DNA of 62,832 bases from assembly GCA_025453675.1 (NCBI GenBank), contig JALOPW010000006.1, positions 1 through 62,832 of the forward strand. Reading direction: 5' to 3'. Positions 37,456 to 46,439 of the stretch are shown one piece after another. The notes beneath the pieces were generated by a model. The model did no database searches and was not told the origin of the DNA. It saw nothing but the letters and a program-made list of their open reading frames with translations. A program made the position numbers and the translations under genes. This DNA comes from Methanolinea sp. Its GTDB lineage: Archaea > Halobacteriota > Methanomicrobia > Methanomicrobiales > Methanospirillaceae. Positions within the stretch are counted from its first letter, which is position 1, and every line of letters starts with the position of its first letter.

Positions 37456-38442
37456 TTATTGTGCATGGAACAGAGCCAGGTATTCGGTCACTCTTCCATA
37501 TCCTCTCCTCCTTGCCAGCCGCTGGATCTCTTTTGAGATCCCGCTCCCGTACTGCATCGCCTTCTTCTCTCTCCACGCGAGGTCATGCGGCATATATCTC
37601 ATGGCGACTTCCCGGAGAGCTATTTTCCGGAGGCCCCCTTTCACTTTCCTGTGTGCCGGAAGCGCTCTTGAAGCCCGGACGACACGGAGATCAAGATAGG
37701 GCATGGAGAGGAGGGAGCCGTGCAGGGCTGCCACCGCCTGGTCACGTTCCCCCTGATCCCTGAGCGAAGTAAAATCCATCACGAGTTGTGCCTCCACGTC
37801 CTCAACCAAGAGGTAACGGGCATAACCCCCGAAGAGTTCATCAGCCCCCTGGCCGGTGAGCACCCGCGAATGACCCATATCCCGGGCTGCACGGGTGATA
37901 AAATACTGTGTGGTGGCGATCGCGGCATCAACCGGGTTTTTATCCGGAATAACCCTGAGCACCTGCCTGAGTGCCTCTTCCACCTCACTGGACTGTATGG
38001 TGATCAGGGTACAATCAAGCGAAAGAACGTCGGCGGAGAAGGCTGCCCTCTGCAGGTCATGGGACCCTGCCATTCCCACAGCCAGGCATGGCAGTCCAGC
38101 CAGGGCGGCTATAAGTGCGGAGTCGACTCCACCGGAGAGCGCCACCACACCGTGGTCACTGCGAAGCCGCACCGCCTCCCGGATGGCGGATTCGAGATCG
38201 AGTGTGGGGATTTCCGGATTCACCTCCCCGATAATCTTGCCATGACATACGATCTTCCCGGCAGGGGATTCACCTGGGATGACCCCGAGTGCGTCCCTGG
38301 CAGTGCAGCCTTCGCAGGACAGGAAGAACTCCCCGCCAAAACTCGTGGCGGCAAGGGGGTCATCCTGGAAGAGGGATATGGCTTTTTCTCTTTGTAGTTT
38401 CTCTCCCCTGACCTCCACCCACCCGTTCAAAGATATGTGCAC
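37456..38442 (-). CDS. asparagine-synthase-like ATP pyrophosphatase without glutaminase Cys
   Basis: The 328-residue protein starts at GTG 38442. The N-terminal 80 residues look like a reduced glutaminase-type domain (GGEFFLSCEGCTARDALGVI), but the protein begins MHISLNGWVE, with no Cys at position 2. Residues about 90-300 carry the PP-loop VVALSGGVDSALIAALAG and RVLTGQGADELFGGYARYL, as in AsnB. Conserved mainly in methanogens, such proteins may use ammonia or amidate another substrate. Function unproven. Confidence 0.82.
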   Translation of the reverse strand: MHISLNGWVEVRGEKLQREKAISLFQDDPLAATSFGGEFFLSCEGCTARDALGVIPGESPAGKIVCHGKIIGEVNPEIPTLDLESAIREAVRLRSDHGVVALSGGVDSALIAALAGLPCLAVGMAGSHDLQRAAFSADVLSLDCTLITIQSSEVEEALRQVLRVIPDKNPVDAAIATTQYFITRAARDMGHSRVLTGQGADELFGGYARYLLVEDVEAQLVMDFTSLRDQGERDQAVAALHGSLLSMPYLDLRVVRASRALPAHRKVKGGLRKIALREVAMRYMPHDLAWREKKAMQYGSGISKEIQRLARRRGYGRVTEYLALFHAQ

Positions 38443-38526
38443 TGGTTCACCCTGTCTCTTCGGTGCAGGTGTATGGGCATGAGGAAGGGATGATTTCAGG
38501 GACTTTTGAGAAAGAGAGAGGCATGC

Positions 38527-38832
38527 TCACTTCTGGAGGCGCTTGGACCTTGGTTCATAGACTTTTGGGCGCTGAAGAAGGAGAAACCCTGCTGCTGCCG
38601 TGGCGATGAGCACGATCCCAAGGATGGTCCATATCGGGAGCGGGAGAGAGAAGGCTACCCCATGGACGGGGGTGTTCGCTGTACCGGTGGTTGATGGCGG
38701 TATATCTCCGGACGGAGGAGTATTGACGAGTATAGGAGCGTCATCGGGGGCTACGGCGAGGGCTCCCTGCACGAACAGGCTTGAGATGAGCACGATAAGG
38801 CAGAGAAGGGTGGCCGATCCTTTGGTCGTCAT
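38527..38832 (-). CDS. small membrane-anchored secreted protein
   Basis: The 101-residue protein has a signal peptide (TLLCLIVLISSLFVQGALA, about 8-26). A Pro/Thr-rich exposed stretch follows, then one membrane helix (WTILGIVLIATAAAGFLLL, about 68-86) and a basic tail. It matches no family I know. It is divergent from the pilin-like gene at 38934, so the two could share a promoter region. Confidence 0.65.
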   Translation of the reverse strand: MTTKGSATLLCLIVLISSLFVQGALAVAPDDAPILVNTPPSGDIPPSTTGTANTPVHGVAFSLPLPIWTILGIVLIATAAAGFLLLQRPKVYEPRSKRLQK

Positions 38833-38933
38833 GGTGAACCCATCTGTGACGTTCTCATCTCTCCTGTATCCTCATCAATCTTTCAGAACACTTTTCACCG
38901 ATCGCCGATGACACACTATGGAACGGTGAATCG

Positions 38934-40178
38934 ATGAGAGCTGAGAATACAGGGCGAGATGGGGGAATGAGTGCCACGATCAGCACGATTCTCATGGTAG
39001 TGCTCGTCATCGGGATTGCCATGGTGCTGTGGTCCGTGTTGATGGGGTATCCCTCGATCCTGCACCATACTGTCTATATCGCGAGCGAGGCAAAGGCCGA
39101 GGAAGTCATCCAGCCCGGAGGTCTGCCCATGCAGGTGGTCGGGTTCACCATCAGGGAGGCAGAACCATTCCATTTTGTCGGGCAGACCCCACCTATCGCC
39201 GGGAAGGAGGTGTTGATCAAGGTGATCGGCCCTGACGGCCGGACCCTCTATCCCACGCCCTTCCTCTCCGGCGGGGCCATGGAGGGCCGGACCCTCTATA
39301 TCTACCCGAACTCCACAGGGTATTCTGCGCACTGCGATTATATCGTCTCTGATACTGCCCCGCAGGGGAAGCTCAAACCATTCACCATTGGAACGTGGGT
39401 GATCCAGCTGATAGATACCGAGGCAAATCTCCTCATCTCAAGCGATGACCGTGCCAGGATCACCTCAGGGACCACCTCCTATGCCCTTGCCGGGGGCACC
39501 CCCGGTGGGGACGTCTGGCGGACGGACTGCTCGTCCCTTGGCTACACGGTGAATGGAAACCCGGTTGCTGGTTTTGCGGGGGCCCCGATGAACATGAGTT
39601 ACCTCTCGTTCGACGGGAACGACTGGCTGGAATATGCCGACGATCCCACCCTGAAGTATACCGGGGACTTGACCATCTCGCTCTGGCTGAACCCCCTGCA
39701 TGTGAACACCTGGAAGCAGGTGATAGGAAAAGGGCTCCAGACGCCCTCCGGCGGTGGGGTTATCGAGGACAAGAACTACGACCTCTACCTCATCAACCAG
39801 AAAGTCTATTTCGAATGGGATGACCGGGTGACCAATACTCATTACCATATCATGACCGATAACAATGTGGTGACTGCCAATAACTGGCAGTATGTGAACC
39901 TGGTCGTTGAGGGAGGAGACCCGAAGATCTACGTGAACGGAGTGTCACAATCGTTCTCTTATTACCAGTCCAACGTCCCTGGTAACAGCCTGATTACAAA
40001 TCCCTCGCTGATACCAGATATCCGGTTGAAGGACAACCAGTATCCCCTGACCATGGGGAAGCAGGCGTCTGTCAGTTACCCGTTCCCCTATTCCGGGGAT
40101 ATCGGGTCCTTTGCCCTCTATAACAGAGGTCTCACTGAAGGCGAGATCACCGAGAATTACCAGACCTATAATGCATGA
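38934..40178 (+). CDS. archaeal pilin-like protein with LamG/concanavalin-type domain
   Basis: This is a predicted surface protein of 414 residues. The N-terminus, RDGGMSATISTILMVVLVIG followed by IAMVLWSV, resembles the class III signal and hydrophobic helix of archaeal type IV pilins (residues about 7-35). Residues about 50-185 form a beta-rich region with FTIGTWVIQLIDTEANLL. Residues about 215-410 look like a LamG-type sandwich: LSFDGNDWLEYADDP, LTISLWLNPL, IYVNGVSQSF and a closing GDIGSFALYNRGLTEGEITE. It would carry a glycan- or ligand-binding head on a pilin stem. Start at ATG 38934, or ATG 38967 (MSATIST). Confidence 0.78.
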   Translation: MRAENTGRDGGMSATISTILMVVLVIGIAMVLWSVLMGYPSILHHTVYIASEAKAEEVIQPGGLPMQVVGFTIREAEPFHFVGQTPPIAGKEVLIKVIGPDGRTLYPTPFLSGGAMEGRTLYIYPNSTGYSAHCDYIVSDTAPQGKLKPFTIGTWVIQLIDTEANLLISSDDRARITSGTTSYALAGGTPGGDVWRTDCSSLGYTVNGNPVAGFAGAPMNMSYLSFDGNDWLEYADDPTLKYTGDLTISLWLNPLHVNTWKQVIGKGLQTPSGGGVIEDKNYDLYLINQKVYFEWDDRVTNTHYHIMTDNNVVTANNWQYVNLVVEGGDPKIYVNGVSQSFSYYQSNVPGNSLITNPSLIPDIRLKDNQYPLTMGKQASVSYPFPYSGDIGSFALYNRGLTEGEITENYQTYNA

Positions 40179-40285
40179 TGAGAATTACCCATCCCATCCC
40201 CTGATTTATGAACAGGGGCAGGCATATCCCATCCGCATATATCGACTGCCTTACGCATCCGGACCCCTCTCTCCAGGAGCATTCA

Positions 40286-40606
40286 ATGACCCAGTATTCT
40301 ACGGGTGATGTGATCCTGGCCAGGATCCGGATCGGGGGCAAGGGTGAAATGAAAGCCCGTCCGGTGGTGGTAATCCATACCTCGGCCGAAGGAGACTACC
40401 TGGTCTATCCAATCTCACATACCCCGTCCTGGGACCAGCCATCCATATCCCTCACCCTCCACGATTTCACGGAGGGAGGCCTGGATATCCTGGATGAGAG
40501 TTACGTTCTCACCGGGCAGGCGCAAAAAATCAGCAGCTCCTCAGTGATCGGAAAGAAAGGCCGGCTCAGCAAAGAGACCATGGAAGCACTCTGCCCGGAA
40601 CCTTGA
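40286..40606 (+). CDS. PemK/MazF-like protein
   Basis: The 106-residue protein starts at ATG 40286 with AGGAG upstream. It has YSTGDVILARIRIGGKGEMK, RPVVVIHTSAEGDYLVYPIS and ILTGQ-type strands (YVLTGQAQKISSSSVIGKKG), matching the PemK/MazF barrel. MazF proteins are RNA-cleaving toxins paired with small antitoxins, but no small gene lies directly beside this one. It may be an orphan or have another role. Confidence 0.78.
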   Translation: MTQYSTGDVILARIRIGGKGEMKARPVVVIHTSAEGDYLVYPISHTPSWDQPSISLTLHDFTEGGLDILDESYVLTGQAQKISSSSVIGKKGRLSKETMEALCPEP

Positions 40607-40706
40607 ACGATATGAGAGTGGGAAGGCCAAAGGCCTCTCAGCCTGAAACCGGTCTCTCCACTGGAACAGACATGTTGATACTGTGATCAGGGTAACTCTG
40701 TAGTAC

Positions 40707-41192
40707 ATGCGGACCAACCGGCACCAGTACTTCCTTGACCTGGCCTTCCGGTGCGCCCACCAGGGGACCTGCCTCCGGCGCAACTTCGGGGCCATCATCG
40801 TGGACGAATACCATACCATCGTCTCCACCGGGTACACCGGCGCTCCCCGGAAGCAGAGGGACTGCACCGAGATAGGGCGGTGCTGGAGGAAAGACCACCA
40901 GATCCCTTCAGGGTCCAACTACGAGCGGTGCCGGAGTGTACACGCAGAGATGAACGCCCTCCTGCAGGCAGGAAAGCTCGCCCGGGGCTGCACGCTCTAC
41001 CTTGCAGGTTTTGACGTCGAGACAGAAGAACTGACCAGGATCTGGCCCTGCTTCCTCTGCTCCAAGATGATCGTGAACAGCGGGATACGGAAGGTGATCA
41101 TGCGGACCGGAGAGGAGACGTTCCAGGAGATGGACCCAATTGCCCTTTACCAGATGCGAAGCACGGAGGCGCTCGGGGAGGAGGGGAGTTGA
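40707..41192 (+). CDS. dCMP / cytidine deaminase family protein
   Basis: This is probably a deoxycytidylate deaminase giving dUMP. The 161-residue protein has the zinc motifs VHAEMNALLQAG (His and catalytic Glu) and WPCFLCSKMIVNSGIRKVI (two Cys). GYTGAPRKQRDCTEIGRCWR is the substrate loop typical of ComEB-like deaminases. It complements the dCTP deaminase at 27100. Confidence 0.9.
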   Translation: MRTNRHQYFLDLAFRCAHQGTCLRRNFGAIIVDEYHTIVSTGYTGAPRKQRDCTEIGRCWRKDHQIPSGSNYERCRSVHAEMNALLQAGKLARGCTLYLAGFDVETEELTRIWPCFLCSKMIVNSGIRKVIMRTGEETFQEMDPIALYQMRSTEALGEEGS

Positions 41193-41309
41193 GGAGTGCG
41201 AAAGAGAACAGATGCGCTAGTCATATTCCCTGCAGGACAGATTCCTGGTAGAGCTCCTTGAGTATTCATTCCTTTTTAAGAACAGGATGCGGAGATAGGG
41301 GATATTACT

Positions 41310-42815
41310 TCACACCCTCCACCCGATGGCGACCTTCCACCCTGTGAAGTCTATGGTCCGGAAGATGGCCTGGCTGGGGGTGCCCTCGTCGCGATAGTCC
41401 ACCCGTCCTTCCGGCATTCTACGCATCTGCATCAGGGCTGATTCGTCAAGGGAGACGATATGGTCCGGGATGGAGTCGAGGACCGGCATTCCCTCGCGGT
41501 CAAGAATAAAAAAGGAGTAGCCATCCTGCAGGGGGAATTCTCTGGCGAGGATTTCCGCGAGGGTATCACAATACACAGATGTACCGAGGATGCCATTCAC
41601 CACGCTGTCATGATACACTGGTACTGCGATGATGGCAGTGTATCTCCCGGTCGATTTGCTCACCACCACAGTCCCGACAGAGGTCTCTCCTGCGAGCACC
41701 CCGGGGAAGTAGGAGCGGTCTTTCAAGTTGGCGCTCGTGAGATTGTCCACGGTGGTGTAATAGGAGCCGTCGGGCCGTGCAAACCAGAACCGTGCCTCAG
41801 GATACTCTCGTTCCAGCCTGATGAGGAGTGGCCGGATGCGCTCCCAGTCACCCGACTGCAGGTCTGACGTGAGGGCCAGCGATTCCATGGCTGCGGCTAT
41901 TCCATGCATGCGGGCGGATATGAGGGATGAGAGTGCGGAAAGGACAGTGTCAACCGGCAGGCCATTTTCATTTTCCAGAGGTCGGGCCAGAGTGGCGGTA
42001 TTTGTCCCTTTGCCAGTAACACGTGCGAAAGTCCCGTCAGCCTTCATGGCGTTGAGGGCATCCTGGTATGCCCTGATGGTCCCGGTCGCAGTCGCCTTGT
42101 TGAATGCGATGAAGAGCTCAGTCTTGAGGAGGGTGTAGGCCGGGACTGCCGTGCCCTCGGGGATGCCACTCCTGCGGAGGGTGTCAGGGGTAGTAGACGA
42201 CGATCCCATCCAGAGGGAGACCGAGCGGTTCATGAGCGCCTCAAGGCACTCTGTGTCCGTGGAGAAGGCCACCACATTGCTGAAATGATTCGAACGCAGA
42301 AACTCTTCGCGGGCATCCCCCCTGACCACTGCAATCGACCCGGCCGTCCGGGCAGCCTCAAGACTCGGGAGCGTGATGCCCGAATCGTGCCTTGCATACA
42401 GCACATACTCAAATGAGGCGATGGGCCCTACCCATGCGAACATCGCTTCACGTTCCGGTGTCCTGGCGGCGGAGAAGACCGCATGTCCCGGATTGTGAAG
42501 AGCATTCAGGTAGGCATCATTCCAGGGAAGTACCTCGATCTCAACGCTGCAGTTCAGGCGCTTTGCAAGCTCCCGCACAACCTCTACAGACTCGCCGTGA
42601 ATCGTCCCATCAGGCTCAAGGTAGTTGAAAGGATACAGGTCCTCGGTCAGAAAGAGGATGTTCTCCGACAGACAGGGCGACGTCTCCGGCGTGGTATTCT
42701 CTACGCAGGGTGGGGCGGGGGTCGCAGATGGTCCCATGCATCCTGTGGTGGTGGTGAGGATGATCAAAAGTGCACTCCCCAGTGCCAGAAGTACCCATGG
42801 GCTGGAGTGGTTCAT
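41310..42815 (-). CDS. lipoprotein fusing a periplasmic amino-acid-type binding domain to a Cache domain
   Basis: The 501-residue protein is lipid-anchored (signal about 1-26, lipobox TTGC). Residues about 50-275 match the bacterial extracellular solute-binding family 3: ILFLTEDLYPFNYLEPDGTI, HGESVEVVRELAKRLNC and LLKTELFIAFNK near the end. Residues about 290-500 match a Cache sensor: ARFWFARPDGSYYTTVDNLT, LKDRSYFPGVLAGETSVG and YSFFILDREGMPVLDS. There is no transmembrane or kinase part, so it must act with another protein. Confidence 0.83.
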   Translation of the reverse strand: MNHSSPWVLLALGSALLIILTTTTGCMGPSATPAPPCVENTTPETSPCLSENILFLTEDLYPFNYLEPDGTIHGESVEVVRELAKRLNCSVEIEVLPWNDAYLNALHNPGHAVFSAARTPEREAMFAWVGPIASFEYVLYARHDSGITLPSLEAARTAGSIAVVRGDAREEFLRSNHFSNVVAFSTDTECLEALMNRSVSLWMGSSSTTPDTLRRSGIPEGTAVPAYTLLKTELFIAFNKATATGTIRAYQDALNAMKADGTFARVTGKGTNTATLARPLENENGLPVDTVLSALSSLISARMHGIAAAMESLALTSDLQSGDWERIRPLLIRLEREYPEARFWFARPDGSYYTTVDNLTSANLKDRSYFPGVLAGETSVGTVVVSKSTGRYTAIIAVPVYHDSVVNGILGTSVYCDTLAEILAREFPLQDGYSFFILDREGMPVLDSIPDHIVSLDESALMQMRRMPEGRVDYRDEGTPSQAIFRTIDFTGWKVAIGWRV

Positions 42816-42960
42816 TGAAGATCCTCCCTATAAGAGAAGTGCTCTCAGAATGGTGAAAAAATGATAGGTTTTGGTTGTATGGATAAGGGCATCCATGATT
42901 TTTTTACTGGCTGGATAAGCGAGAGATTCTGCCAGGCCTCATGAGGTGGCCTTAGGGGCC

Positions 42961-43680
42961 TTATTCAAGGGAAGTACTTTTTGTCACGTTCCGTACCAGC
43001 TGTTCCCTGACCTGGGCGGCGGGAAACGGTCCACCGTGCCCCGGGTAAATCATCCCGTCCTGGAACGCCAGTACCTTCCCAATACTGGTCCGTACCTCCT
43101 GGAGATCCTCGGCCCAGAAAGGCAACCCGGGTCTTCCGGTGGGGAACGAGGGGATGATGAGGTCCCCCACGATGGCATCCCCATTCCCAAGCAGGAGAGA
43201 GACCGATCCCAGGGTGTGGCCGGGCGTGGGGATCACCTCGCCCCTGATGCCGTATTCATGGAGATCAATGGTTCCATCGATGAGGATGTCCGGCTCCAGA
43301 GCGGGATATAAGGAGATTTCCTCTCTTCCAAATGCAAATCCGAGCAGGATACCCATCGCACCGGTGGGAACCAGTGTCCCCTGACGTCCTGCACGCAGCA
43401 TGTGGGCGTCATTGTGGTGAATGGCAACAGGTGCTCCTGTCAGGTCTTTGAGCGCCAGGGCAGACCCTGCATGGTCGGGATGACCATGAGTGAGGAGGAT
43501 AAGCCGGAGATTGTCTGGCGCGATCCTGGAATTTTCCATCTTTTCAAGTATCTTCCCTTCGCTTCCCGGGATGCCGGTGTCTACCAGAATCACCCCGTGC
43601 TGCCTTACTATGTAGGCCCGGGAGGTCATCCCGAGCGGCAGAGTGATGATCTCTATCCGCTGCTCCCCCTCATGTTCCAT
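42961..43680 (-). CDS. MBL-fold metallo-hydrolase
   Basis: The 239-residue protein has the zinc motif ILLTHGHPDHAGSALAL (HxHxDH, about 63-79), VIPTPGHTLGSVSLLL and GDAIVGDLIIPS (further ligands His and Asp). The family covers hydrolases and oxidoreductases with many substrates; none is assigned. MIYPGHGGPFPAAQV supplies the last His. Confidence 0.9.
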   Translation of the reverse strand: MEHEGEQRIEIITLPLGMTSRAYIVRQHGVILVDTGIPGSEGKILEKMENSRIAPDNLRLILLTHGHPDHAGSALALKDLTGAPVAIHHNDAHMLRAGRQGTLVPTGAMGILLGFAFGREEISLYPALEPDILIDGTIDLHEYGIRGEVIPTPGHTLGSVSLLLGNGDAIVGDLIIPSFPTGRPGLPFWAEDLQEVRTSIGKVLAFQDGMIYPGHGGPFPAAQVREQLVRNVTKSTSLE

Positions 43681-43769
43681 TGCATTTTTCCTCTCTGTGG
43701 TGATGATAGCCAGCGGGATATATGAAATTTCCTTCGCTTATTTCAACCCACATGAAACAGCGAAAAAGT

Positions 43770-44084
43770 TTAAAATTCGATATCCTCGTCCTTCACCTTC
43801 AGGCCGATATCCTTCGCATAGGGAAGGTCAGACCATAGGTATCCATCTTTTATCCGATAGCCATGGGTGAGCACCATCCTTGCCGGTGCCGGCACGAGGA
43901 ACCGTTCCAGGGGTTCCCCGTGGCGGTATTCGTTCTCTAAAACCACGAGGAGGGAATGTCCCCCGTCGCGGGTGTAACAGTAGAAATCCCGCAGGCCTTC
44001 GGGGAGGGGACGGGGGTACTGCCTCCCGGGGAGCACCCAGCCCTCGAGCCCCGCCGCTTTTATCAAGTGAGCAGTGTCTGGCAT
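43770..44084 (-). CDS. conserved-looking hypothetical protein
   Basis: The 104-residue soluble protein has no recognised domain. Its composition is protein-like: MPDTAHLIKAAGLEGWVLPG, DFYCYTRDGGHSLLVVLENE and a charged end, LKVKDEDIEF. It has its own gap on both sides and could start at ATG 44090. It could be a small metabolic-adapter protein, but nothing supports a role. Confidence 0.6.
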   Translation of the reverse strand: MPDTAHLIKAAGLEGWVLPGRQYPRPLPEGLRDFYCYTRDGGHSLLVVLENEYRHGEPLERFLVPAPARMVLTHGYRIKDGYLWSDLPYAKDIGLKVKDEDIEF

Positions 44085-44282
44085 TGCATGAAACTACCTC
44101 TCCCCGGAATATAAACCTGGTTTTCACCAGGGGGCATCAGTGTTGCCAATTCTCTCAGTGGTAATCCTGTTCTCACCTATCCGCTCTGAATATGGGACAA
44201 CGACCCGGAATACAGCGAGTCCCGGGGAAGAGAGAACCTGCGCCATTTTCTGCACCTCCTGACAGGTGAGAAGTCTGCCGGA

Positions 44283-45176
44283 TTATACCAGTGACCCCAG
44301 AACCAGGGAACCTGCGTACAGGAGCATGGCGATATGAAAGAGCGGCAGGACCTTCATGCCACCTTCAGGAGTAGGATTCCTGATGAGGGATACTACCGCA
44401 ACAAGGAGAACAACCAGCCCGAGCAGAACGCCACCCACCGCTATCGCACCGAGACGGGTCAGGAAGATGAATGCGAGTATCACATGAAGAACAAAAAACC
44501 CGGCGATCCACCGGACAGTCCCCTGCATATCATAAAGGATTGGGATGGTCTGCATTCCCCTGGCCCGGTCATTTGCGATATCGACGAGATCATTGACTCC
44601 CAGGTGTGCCATGGCAAACGGGTAGAAGAAGAGAAAATAAAGGAGTGCGCTCTGGTCAGGGAACCCGCTGCAGAGGTACCCTGCCACCGGGAAGAGGGCG
44701 AAGTCTGTCCTTCCGACCAGCTGGGCCACGGGAAACGACTGGTTCCTCTTCTTCACCTGGTAGAAGGCCTCTGCCGCGTAGCAGTACACCAGGATGAGGG
44801 CAACAAAGAGTGAATGCGGGAACGGGAGTGTAGCAGTGAGGATGAGGGCACTTGCCGCCAGTATGAGGAAGAGCAAAAAGGCACTTCTGGGAGCGATGAG
44901 CCCGGCAGGGATGGGCCGGGTTCCAAAGATCCTCCAGTATTTGGTGAGCCTGCCGAACTCGGTATCCCGTTTATCGTACTCGCGGTCGATGTAGTCATTC
45001 AGGACAAGTCCTCCTTCGAACCCGAGGAGGCCGATGAGTGAGACCCGGCAGAGGTCCACCATTGAGAACGAACCATATGCAGTAGTGGCCAGGAGATACC
45101 CTGAGCAGAACAGGAGCGGCCAGGCGAAGAAAAAATGAAGCCTGAGAATATCTGCGTATGCCCTCAAGTGTACCAT
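44283..45176 (-). CDS. UbiA-family prenyltransferase
   Basis: This is a membrane enzyme that moves a prenyl group from a diphosphate to an acceptor. The 297-residue protein has about eight hydrophobic helices and the two Asp-rich motifs of the family: NDYIDREYDKRDTE (about 61-74) and NDLVDIANDRARG (about 195-207). UbiA homologues in archaea include DGGGP synthase for ether lipids, which is one possibility here, but the acceptor cannot be told by eye. Confidence 0.9.
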   Translation of the reverse strand: MVHLRAYADILRLHFFFAWPLLFCSGYLLATTAYGSFSMVDLCRVSLIGLLGFEGGLVLNDYIDREYDKRDTEFGRLTKYWRIFGTRPIPAGLIAPRSAFLLFLILAASALILTATLPFPHSLFVALILVYCYAAEAFYQVKKRNQSFPVAQLVGRTDFALFPVAGYLCSGFPDQSALLYFLFFYPFAMAHLGVNDLVDIANDRARGMQTIPILYDMQGTVRWIAGFFVLHVILAFIFLTRLGAIAVGGVLLGLVVLLVAVVSLIRNPTPEGGMKVLPLFHIAMLLYAGSLVLGSLV

Positions 45177-45283
45177 GGGTGTGAAAATATTGTCACACTC
45201 AATCTACATACAACCTCTGCTGCCCGGTTTTATGGGGGTCTTCACCAAGAGTTACCCTGCATAAGTATTTTCCCCATATGAGC

Positions 45284-45293
45284 CAATAAATAA
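45284..45293 (+). promoter_or_regulatory. candidate TATA box of the YeeE/DsrE/TusA-like operon
   Basis: An AT-rich AATAAATAA stretch lies about 50 nt before ATG 45340, in the gap divergent from the UbiA gene. Confidence 0.35.
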
Positions 45294-45339
45294 CTTCGTT
45301 TCAAAAAATACATACCTTTTGGAGACCTTTCATAAAGGA

Positions 45340-45873
45340 ATGTCATCTGAACCCGAGCAGCTCCGATCACCCTCTGTGTGGTCTGTGCTTTTCAGGCATC
45401 CGGCTTTCCTGGGAGCGGTTATTGGCATCCTGGCAGCATTCTCCCAGGCTCTTCTGATAAGTGCCGGTGGTCCCGAGGCCTACGGGTTCTGTGTCGCCTG
45501 CCATACCCGTGACCTGGTGAACGGGATGACCAATATCGTCACCCATACCAACCTGGCCCTGGCTGCCATCTCGAAGAACGCAATACTCCCCGTGATGAGT
45601 GTGGTCGGCGTGCTCATCGGTGGTTATCTTGCCGCCCGGCAATACAGGGAGCATAAGATCAGGAAAGGGACCATAAGGGAGTATGCCATCTATTTCGTGG
45701 CCGGGATCCTGGTCCTGAATCTTGCTATGATATTTGGGGGATGCCCGTACCGGGCAGCGCTCAGGACAGGGTATGGTGATCTCAATGCCATTGCATTTAT
45801 CGTTGCTATGGCAGCAGGGGTCATCCTGGGGGCATTCCTGATGCTCAAGAGGGCTGAGAAGGAGGATGGCTGA
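45340..45873 (+). CDS. YeeE/YedE half-size membrane protein, first copy
   Basis: This is probably half of a channel for a sulfur compound such as thiosulfate, or for a selenium compound. The protein has about 177 residues and four or five membrane helices. It has GFCVACHTRDL (about 52-62) and FGGCPYRAALRTGYGD (about 134-149); the GGCP-R motif is diagnostic of YeeE/YedE (DUF395). Full-length bacterial relatives are about twice as long and contain both halves in one chain. The gene overlaps the next one by one base. TTG 45319 is another possible start. Confidence 0.86.
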   Translation: MSSEPEQLRSPSVWSVLFRHPAFLGAVIGILAAFSQALLISAGGPEAYGFCVACHTRDLVNGMTNIVTHTNLALAAISKNAILPVMSVVGVLIGGYLAARQYREHKIRKGTIREYAIYFVAGILVLNLAMIFGGCPYRAALRTGYGDLNAIAFIVAMAAGVILGAFLMLKRAEKEDG

Positions 45874-46397
45874 TGGCAACCGGGATACTCCCCACGGAAG
45901 CGGCGGTCATCGCTGTTCCCATCGTGACCCTCCTCCTGGGCCTCCTCATCGGTTACCTGGCCCAGAGGTCAGGGTATTGTTCTATTGGAGGTTTCCGTGA
46001 CTATTTCCTGTTCCGGCATACACGCCTCCTCTCAGGGTACCTCACCCTGATCGCTGCATCATTTACCGGGTATCTCCTCTTCTGGTTCTTCACTCCGGCC
46101 GCTATGGAGCACTTTTTCTGGGCGTTGTCCAGCGGACCGGCATACCCAATGCCGGGGGCTCCAGGGGGCCTGAATGCCGCTGCTTATCTCATATTTGCCA
46201 TCATCCCCGGGTTTCTGGTCGGATTCATCGCGGTGCTCCTGGGGGGCTGCCCCATACGCCAGACGGTGATGGCGTCGGAGGGAAACTACAAGGCCGCGTG
46301 GTTCTTTGTGGGGATGTGCGTGGGTTCGATCCTGTTTGCTGCAATCGTCTCCGGCTGGGTCGTCTCACTCATGCGGGCTCTTGGATTTGGAGTGTGA
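45873..46397 (+). CDS. YeeE/YedE half-size membrane protein, second copy
   Basis: This is the second half of the putative sulfur-compound channel. The 174-residue protein has about five membrane helices. It has QRSGYCSIGGFRDYFLFRH (about 31-49) and VLLGGCPIRQTVMASEGNYK (about 122-141), the YeeE/YedE hallmarks. The two half-size proteins carry complementary Cys motifs and would pair to form one channel. It is followed 42 nt later by the DsrE-type fusion. Confidence 0.88.
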   Translation: MATGILPTEAAVIAVPIVTLLLGLLIGYLAQRSGYCSIGGFRDYFLFRHTRLLSGYLTLIAASFTGYLLFWFFTPAAMEHFFWALSSGPAYPMPGAPGGLNAAAYLIFAIIPGFLVGFIAVLLGGCPIRQTVMASEGNYKAAWFFVGMCVGSILFAAIVSGWVVSLMRALGFGV

Positions 46398-46439
46398 GTG
46401 GAGCATGTGTGAGCAATTCCGGGGGATGAGATCGGTAGT

